NCBI GenBank assembly: GCA_030682505.1
Contig: JAUXOH010000061.1
Coordinates: forward strand, 1-10,342
From: Candidatus Didemnitutus sp.
Lineage (GTDB): Bacteria; Verrucomicrobiota; Verrucomicrobiia; Opitutales; Opitutaceae
Length of the DNA: 10,342 nucleotides
Reading direction: 5' to 3'
The translations under genes were made by a program, and so were the position numbers. Positions 6,728 through 10,342 of this stretch are shown here, one piece after another (positions within the stretch are counted from its first letter, which is position 1; every line of letters starts with the position of its first letter). The notes beneath the pieces are model-generated. The model searched no databases, was not told where the DNA came from, and saw only the letters and a list, made by a program, of their open reading frames with translations.

Positions 6728-7731
6728 ACTCCATGCGGCACCGGGGATTTACCCTGATCGAGTTGCTCGTCGCGGTCACCCTCACGCTGGGCCTTGCGGG
6801 GGTGATGCTGATCGTCACGACCGGGACACTTGATTTGTGGCGGCGCACCCAGGGCAATTTTACCGCCGCGGCGCAAGCCAAGCTCGCTTTTGACCTGCTG
6901 GAGCGGGACTTGCAGGCGGGAATCTTTCGTCGGGATGCGACCACCACCTGGCTCGCGGTAACGGTCGCAAATTCAAGTGGCGATCTGACCAATCAAGGCT
7001 GGCGGATGGCGGCAGCCATGAAACCGGCATCCGGCGAAAGTTTGCTGCTCGTGGGGCCAGACACCAACGGTCGAGCTGCCACCATCGCCCGGAGTCGATT
7101 TGGACTCTCGGGAGCGTGGCTTCGTTTCATGACCACCAACGTTGAGACCGGAGGAAGCTTGCCCGTGGCCGTGTCCTACAAGCTGGCCCGCCGACCGGTC
7201 AGTGGAGCGATTGTCTCGTCAACCAATTCGGCCGAGGTTCGCTACGCCTTGTTTCGCTCGGCCGTCTCGCCGGCCAATACTTTCGCCAGTGGCAACGATG
7301 TCCTGAGCGTCAACTACGGCAGCAACTCGGAATCCTCACCGACCGCCCGCGCTTCCGCCACGCTGATGAACCCCCACACCTCGGGCGACACGCTCATCAC
7401 CCATGCGGTGGATTTCGGGGTTTGGCTGTATCGGCGCGAATCGAATGGTGAGTTGCGACGAATCTTTCCCGCCGATGCGAATGACCTTTGGCATACGGCG
7501 CGCGATGGCGGCGGTGCCGCTGACGGGCTCCGCTATCCGGACGTGGCGGATGTCATGGTGCGTATTCTCACGGAGGAGGGAGCCCGACTCATCAATGTGA
7601 TGGAAGACACCCCGGGGCTGGTGGTGCGGCCGGCGACGTTTGCCACCGATGCCGAGTGGTGGTGGTCGGTTGTCGAAGGGCACTCCCACGTATTCGTCCG
7701 TCGCATCGAGTTCAGGGGAGGCGGCCGATGA
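6724..7731 (+). CDS. GspJ-like pseudopilin (Verru_Chthon C-like)
   Basis: The 335-residue product begins MNSMRHRG|FTLIELLVAVTLTLGLAGVM, a canonical prepilin signal with Gly8, Phe9 and Glu13. The following LDLWRRTQGNF and KLAFDLLERDLQAGIFR (helix with conserved 'AFDxLxRDL') resemble GspJ/PilW-type minor pseudopilins and the Verru_Chthon C protein. The C-terminus contains DVADVMVRILTEEGARL and ends HVFVRRIEFRGGGR, similar to the final strands of GspJ-like proteins. The start is ATG 6724 within ATGA overlapping the upstream stop. An 84-base upstream extension of the frame is ignored because it overlaps the previous gene. Larger than E. coli GspJ (about 200 residues), so it has an extra central domain. 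Inferred to sit near the tip of the same pseudopilus-like complex. Confidence 0.84.
   Translation: MNSMRHRGFTLIELLVAVTLTLGLAGVMLIVTTGTLDLWRRTQGNFTAAAQAKLAFDLLERDLQAGIFRRDATTTWLAVTVANSSGDLTNQGWRMAAAMKPASGESLLLVGPDTNGRAATIARSRFGLSGAWLRFMTTNVETGGSLPVAVSYKLARRPVSGAIVSSTNSAEVRYALFRSAVSPANTFASGNDVLSVNYGSNSESSPTARASATLMNPHTSGDTLITHAVDFGVWLYRRESNGELRRIFPADANDLWHTARDGGGAADGLRYPDVADVMVRILTEEGARLINVMEDTPGLVVRPATFATDAEWWWSVVEGHSHVFVRRIEFRGGGR
7714..7721 (+). promoter_or_regulatory. Strong Shine-Dalgarno inside the upstream gene
   Basis: AGGGGAGG at 7714-7721 lies six bases before ATG 7728 and is the strongest ribosome site in the pseudopilin operon. It supports start 7728 and suggests the last gene is translated independently as well as by coupling. 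Confidence 0.75.
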
Positions 7732-9002
7732 GGCGGAATCGTTCTGACCGGTCGCGCGGCTTTGCGTTGCTGCTGACTCTGGCGTTGCTCGCGCTGCTCG
7801 TCTTGGCCGTGGTCGGTTTGGCCACGTTGGTTCGCGTCAATTCCCAGGTCGCGTCCGGCGGAACCTTTCAGCTGCAAGCCCGGCAAAACGCATTGCTCGC
7901 GCTGGACCTGGCGTTCAGCGAACTGCAAAAGCACGCGGGGGACGACTCGCGACTCACCGGAACCGCGGGAATTGCCGGGGTGGCGAATCTGGCCGCGAGC
8001 CAAACGCGGCATTGGTGTGGCGTGTGGCGGGCAGACGGAACGTTGGTGACGTGGCTTGCCTCCGGTGCGCTCAATGCGACCAGTGTGGCGGGAGAACCCA
8101 TCGCGTTGGTCGCCAACGGATCGGTCGGCGCAGCCAGTTCCACGTCCGCCAATGTCGAAAAAGAGCATGTGATTGCGGGGAAGATTCCCCTGCAGGTCAG
8201 CGAAACGGCCGGGGCACGCGGGGTGGGCGCGACGGTCGGCAAGATTGCCTATGTGGTCATGGATGAGGGTGGAAAGATCAGTGCGCTGGCGCCGGTTTCG
8301 GAGCGGCCGGTCGGATCGCTGGCGTCGTTCATCAGCGGACTCATGCTCACCAACCAAGTGAGGTTGAAGACGGCGATTGAGAGCAATGCCGCCAAATTGC
8401 CCGCGGTCCTTTCCTACGAGCAATTGGCGCTCCTACCGACTCCGACACTGGCTCAACTCACTCCGTCCGTTTTGCAGGACACGTTTCACTATGTCACCCT
8501 GAGCACGCGGAGTGTGGTCGGAAACCAACTCGTCGCGGGAACGATCAACCTCAATACTTCCTCGACCTTGATCTGGCGTTGCTTGCTCGACCTCTACAAT
8601 TCGACCCCGGGGGCGTCAATGATTCCGACCTCGGCGCTGGCGACCAAGGGAAACGCCATTGGCAACGGATTCGCGGCCGCGACGGCCGGGAAGTCGGCCA
8701 ATGGACCCTTTACCTCCGTCGCGAATTTTGAGGCTTATTTGAACACGGCGGCGCTGTTTCCGGCTGCAAATTCTCCCAACGCCGCACAGATCATCACTGC
8801 CTTGGTGCCGCTGCTGAAGGTACGGTCGGATACTTTTCGAGTCCGGGCATACGGAGAGACCTTGAATCCCGTCGATGGCCGGATTGAGTCCGGCGCGTTC
8901 TGTGAGGCGATCATCCAGCGAACGGTTGAGCCGGCGCCGAACGGTCTGGGCCGACGGTTTGTCGTGATCTACTTTCGCTGGCTAGGCCCGGATGACATCT
9001 GA
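7728..9002 (+). CDS. GspK/PilX-like cassette protein (short Verru_Chthon A-like)
   Basis: The 424-residue product begins MRRNRSDRSRG|FALLLTLALLALLVLAVVGL: a prepilin-like leader and hydrophobic helix without Glu at +5, as in GspK/PilX proteins. ALLALDLAFSELQKHAGDDSRLTG (positions ~56-79) matches the pattern I remember at the N-terminus of Verru_Chthon cassette protein A ('A..EL.KHAGPDQR.TA'). Members I recall are much longer, so this is a short form. The rest is secreted-protein-like, rich in Ala, Ser, Thr and Asn, with no recognised enzyme motif. It ends with RRFVVIYFRWLGPDDI. The start overlaps the upstream stop as ATGA. It is the last gene of the operon. No obvious intrinsic terminator follows in the 80 bases before the tRNA region. 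Confidence 0.82.
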   Translation: MRRNRSDRSRGFALLLTLALLALLVLAVVGLATLVRVNSQVASGGTFQLQARQNALLALDLAFSELQKHAGDDSRLTGTAGIAGVANLAASQTRHWCGVWRADGTLVTWLASGALNATSVAGEPIALVANGSVGAASSTSANVEKEHVIAGKIPLQVSETAGARGVGATVGKIAYVVMDEGGKISALAPVSERPVGSLASFISGLMLTNQVRLKTAIESNAAKLPAVLSYEQLALLPTPTLAQLTPSVLQDTFHYVTLSTRSVVGNQLVAGTINLNTSSTLIWRCLLDLYNSTPGASMIPTSALATKGNAIGNGFAAATAGKSANGPFTSVANFEAYLNTAALFPAANSPNAAQIITALVPLLKVRSDTFRVRAYGETLNPVDGRIESGAFCEAIIQRTVEPAPNGLGRRFVVIYFRWLGPDDI

Positions 9003-9083
9003 GCGAGAGAAAAATCTTGTGGATATTTGCGAAAAACTGTGGCTTTTACGCCTTTCTCGGGTCGTCTGGCTCGGGTTGAGAAT

Positions 9084-9109
9084 GCCAGAGTAGCTCAGTG
9101 GTAGAGCAG
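9084..9109 (+). pseudogene. Truncated 5' half of a tRNA-CAU gene
   Basis: These 26 bases (28 counting the AT before them, 9082-9109) are identical to 9161-9188, the start of the intact tRNA: acceptor 5' strand GCCAGAG, D-arm and base 26-27. The copy then diverges into a palindrome exactly where the anticodon stem should begin. A T-loop-like GGTTCAAA (9149-9156) remains, but no matching acceptor 3' strand follows. The next bases are the intact tRNA. It cannot fold as a complete tRNA. Confidence 0.85.
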
Positions 9110-9126
9110 CCCCGACTTGGTCGGGG
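9110..9126 (+). repeat. Palindromic element, copy 1
   Basis: CCCCGAC (9110-9116) and GTCGGGG (9120-9126) form a perfect 7-bp stem with loop TTG. It is joined to tRNA-derived AGAGCAG on its left and followed by TTG. The same arrangement recurs at 9505-9521 with the two central bases changed, showing the two are homologous copies, not chance hairpins. Confidence 0.8.
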
Positions 9127-9162
9127 TTGGTCGGCCGCCGAGTTCTCCGGTTCAAAGTTCAT

Positions 9163-9237
9163 GCCAGAGTAGCTCAGTGGTAGAGCAGGGGACTCATAAG
9201 CCCTTGGTCGGCGGTTCAATCCCGCCCTCTGGCACCA
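9163..9237 (+). tRNA. tRNA-Met (CAU anticodon), CCA encoded
   Basis: Acceptor GCCAGAG (9163-9169) pairs fully with CTCTGGC (9227-9233), then discriminator A and encoded CCA. The D-arm GCTC...GAGC, anticodon loop CTCATAA, and T-arm GGCGG-TTCAATC-CCGCC are all present. G1-C72 pairs, so it is not the initiator, which usually has an unpaired 1-72. Elongator Met is most likely. tRNA-Ile2, which carries CAU modified to lysidine, cannot be excluded by eye. Pair 31-39 is an A.G mismatch and 27-43 a G.U, so the anticodon stem is weak at both ends. A GIY-YIG reading frame begins five bases after CCA. Confidence 0.93.
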
Positions 9238-9242
9238 CTTTT

Positions 9243-9497
9243 GTGACGGTGTTTCATGTCTACATCTTACGGGGCAATTCTGGCCGGCACTACATCGGAC
9301 AGACGAACGACCTCGCGGCGCGAATGACCCAGCATCGAAACGGGCAAACGCACACCACGAAGCGCTTGGGCGATCAGCTCGAGCTTCTCGCCAGCCGCGG
9401 TTACGCCACGCGTGCCGAAGCGTTGGCGGTGGAACGGCGGCTCAAGGCCTGGGGAAAACCGGCGCTGGCAATCGAATTCTTGAGACAAAGCGATTGA
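9243..9497 (+). CDS. Small GIY-YIG endonuclease-domain protein
   Basis: The 84-residue single-domain protein (starting at GTG 9243) carries the full GIY-YIG signature: HVYIL with Tyr7, HYIG with Tyr17, QTNDLAARMTQH with Arg27 and His31, and the metal-ligand Glu64 in AVERRLKAW. It resembles the UPF0213/YhbQ-like stand-alone group of about 80-100 residues, whose cellular role is poorly known. Related domains cut DNA in homing enzymes and UvrC. GTG 9249 is an alternative start. There is no Shine-Dalgarno because the upstream sequence is the tRNA 3' end, so expression may depend on a tRNA-initiated transcript and leaderless-like initiation. The frame stays open upstream through the tRNA, but that extension (VVEQGTHKPLVGGSIPPSG) is translated tRNA and not protein. 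A strong hairpin begins two bases after the stop. Confidence 0.85.
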   Translation: MTVFHVYILRGNSGRHYIGQTNDLAARMTQHRNGQTHTTKRLGDQLELLASRGYATRAEALAVERRLKAWGKPALAIEFLRQSD

Positions 9498-9498
9498 A

Positions 9499-9527
9499 GA
9501 GCAGCCCCGACCAGGTCGGGGTTGCTC
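9499..9527 (+). repeat. Palindromic element, copy 2, long hairpin after GIY-YIG stop
   Basis: The core CCCCGACC (9505-9512), A, GGTCGGGG (9514-9521) is extended by GAGCAG (9499-9504) pairing with TTGCTC (9522-9527), giving a 14-bp stem with one G.U. The stem begins just after the GIY-YIG stop (9495-9497). AGAGCAG on its left is the tRNA D-arm end, as in copy 1. There is no U-tract, so it is not a standard terminator, though it may protect or end the transcript. Confidence 0.8.
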
Positions 9528-9546
9528 GCGGCCTGCTCGCGACGAA

Positions 9547-9581
9547 GTCGGCGGTTCAATCCCGCCCTCTGGCACCACTTT
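9547..9581 (+). pseudogene. Truncated 3' half of the tRNA-CAU gene
   Basis: These 35 bases are identical to 9207-9241 of the intact tRNA and its flank: variable-loop end, T-arm, acceptor 3' strand, CCA and CTTT. Similarity continues weakly downstream (GACGG and TGTTT shared with one inserted base). No matching 5' half precedes it; the palindrome copy 2 and about 20 bases stand in place of the anticodon arm. Together with 9084-9109 it supplies the two halves of one broken tRNA. Confidence 0.87.
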
Positions 9582-9714
9582 CACGACGGATGTTTTGCTG
9601 GTTCCGAAGTCGGCAATGATCCCCATCACCCGATCAGACCACTCGAACGGGCGAAATGGGGTGGCCTTCGCTTTTGGTTTCACAGGCGTCGGTTTCGTGT
9701 GTTTCGTGGTGATC
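9582..9714 (+). other. Intergenic stretch with tandem TTTCGTG motif
   Basis: Between the tRNA fragment and the last gene I see no protein-coding region. The only notable element is a tandem TTTCGTG motif at 9693-9699 and 9702-9708, directly before the GTG start candidates of the nucleotidyltransferase. I recall similar CACGAA-rich repeats from intergenic DNA of Verrucomicrobia and Planctomycetes, but cannot confirm this here. Confidence 0.4.
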
Positions 9715-10342
9715 GTGCCTGATTCCGCTTCCTTCGATCTCGTCATTCTCGCTGCCGGCATGGGCAGTCGCTTCGGCGGGCTCAAACAGGTCGAGCCGGT
9801 GGGACCGCACGGCGAACTGATCATCGAGTATTCGGTCTTCGACGCGCGCCGCGCCGGTTTCGACCGGGTCGTGATCGTGATCCGCAAGGAAATCGAACGC
9901 GAGTTTCGCGCCAGCATCGGCCGGCGTCTCGAGGGGGAGATCGCCGTCGAGTATGTGTTTCAAGAGATCGACGACGTGCCGCCAACCCTCCTGCCCGGGT
10001 CGCCCAAGCGGCCAACCCGCACCAAGCCGTGGGGCACGGGACACGCCGTGCTCGCGGCTCGGCGCGCCGTGCAACGACCGTTCGCCGTCATCAACGCGGA
10101 CGACTTCTACGGGGCAGGTGGCTACCAGGCGTTGGTCCGCCATTTTCGCGGGTCACCGCAACACGCGCTGGTGGCTTATCCGCTGCGGCAGACGTTGTCG
10201 GAGTTTGGCACGGTGAGTCGCGGTTTGTGCGGCATCGACGCCGCTGGTCGCCTGCAAGCAATCACCGAGCTGACAAAAATCACCAAGCTGGCCGGGGGTG
10301 GAGCGAGCTATATTGACGGGGCTGGACAGGCGCATCCGCTCA
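9715..10342 (+). CDS. NTP-transferase (MobA/GlmU-fold) family protein, partial
   Basis: The frame is open from GTG 9715 to the right edge (209 codons), so the C-terminus is missing. The nucleotide-binding signature LAAGMGSRFGGLKQ (12-25) marks a sugar-phosphate/molybdopterin nucleotidyltransferase fold. KPWGTGHAVLAA (104-115) and FAVINADDFYG (123-133, with metal-binding Asp129/Asp130) follow in the usual order. EYVFQEIDDVP (79-89) and TELTKI (184-189) also fit the group usually annotated just 'nucleotidyltransferase family protein'. It probably transfers a nucleotidyl group to a sugar-1-phosphate or similar compound in the cytoplasm, but the substrate cannot be told. GTGs at 9706 and 9709 are alternative starts. 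GTG 9715 gives a normal short N-terminus before the first strand (FDLVILAAG). Gene neighbours to the right are not visible. Confidence 0.87.
   Translation, partial: MPDSASFDLVILAAGMGSRFGGLKQVEPVGPHGELIIEYSVFDARRAGFDRVVIVIRKEIEREFRASIGRRLEGEIAVEYVFQEIDDVPPTLLPGSPKRPTRTKPWGTGHAVLAARRAVQRPFAVINADDFYGAGGYQALVRHFRGSPQHALVAYPLRQTLSEFGTVSRGLCGIDAAGRLQAITELTKITKLAGGGASYIDGAGQAHPL

Noticed and set aside
9003..9081. An intrinsic terminator after the pseudopilin operon or a promoter for the tRNA
   Set aside because: No stable stem with a T-tract and no well-spaced -35/-10 pair could be found in these bases.
9110..9160. The palindrome of copy 1 as an anticodon arm of a different tRNA
   Set aside because: A CCCCG/CGGGG stem with loop ACTTGGT would have C instead of U at position 33, and no acceptor 3' strand follows, so it does not form a tRNA.
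9117..9242. An N-terminal extension of the GIY-YIG frame through the tRNA
   Set aside because: The residues VVEQGTHKPLVGGSIPPSG are translated tRNA sequence, a common annotation artefact; the domain starts only after the tRNA.
9267..9917. A 216-codon minus-strand frame spanning the GIY-YIG gene and tRNA fragment
   Set aside because: It contains EGGIEPPTSSRA, a typical antisense-tRNA artefact, and overlaps two better supported genes.
1..10342. A CRISPR array, insertion sequence or integrase
   Set aside because: No regularly spaced repeats and no transposase or recombinase motif were seen; the only repeats are the tRNA fragments, palindromes and short repeats listed.

Overview
The window looks like a piece of a high-GC chromosome from a Verrucomicrobia-type bacterium, most likely an Opitutaceae relative. 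This is an inference from three things. The pseudopilin operon resembles the lineage-specific 'Verru_Chthon' cassette as I remember it from protein family models. Rho has an unusual N-terminal half. The intergenic DNA style, with tRNA-linked GIY-YIG genes and short palindromes, also fits. No rRNA or marker gene is present to fix the taxonomy.

Layout. (1) Positions 1-2152 are on the minus strand: the transcription terminator rho (914-2152) is followed 49 bases downstream by the first 288 codons of an alpha-helical, DUF2264-like protein that runs off the left edge. (2) acs (2194-4155, plus strand), acetyl-CoA synthetase, is divergent from rho with about 41 bases between the start codons. (3) Positions 4167-9002 hold six prepilin-like genes on the plus strand: two GspG-like, one GspH-like, one GspI-like, one GspJ-like, and a final GspK/PilX-like protein. 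Every junction overlaps by 1, 4 or 14 bases, so this is one translationally coupled operon whose products probably assemble into one pseudopilus-like or envelope structure. No secretin, ATPase, platform protein or prepilin peptidase is encoded here. (4) Positions 9082-9581 form a compact composite: a broken 5' half of a tRNA-CAU gene carrying a palindrome, an intact tRNA-CAU gene, an 84-residue GIY-YIG nuclease-like ORF starting 5 bases after the tRNA CCA end, a second copy of the palindrome as a 14-bp stem right after the ORF stop, and a broken 3' half of the same tRNA. (5) From 9715 to the right edge lies the start of a MobA/GlmU-fold nucleotidyltransferase, truncated by the window.

The most noteworthy item is region 4. 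Two tRNA fragments, each joined to the same palindrome where the anticodon arm should be, flank an intact tRNA plus a GIY-YIG gene. This looks like a tRNA-associated mobile or duplicating cassette. Secondary items are Rho lacking the aromatic RNP1-like residues of its primary RNA-binding site, a dockerin/EF-hand-like calcium loop in the second GspG-like pseudopilin, alanine at the -1 processing position in two pseudopilins, and an AT-richer 5' segment in acs.
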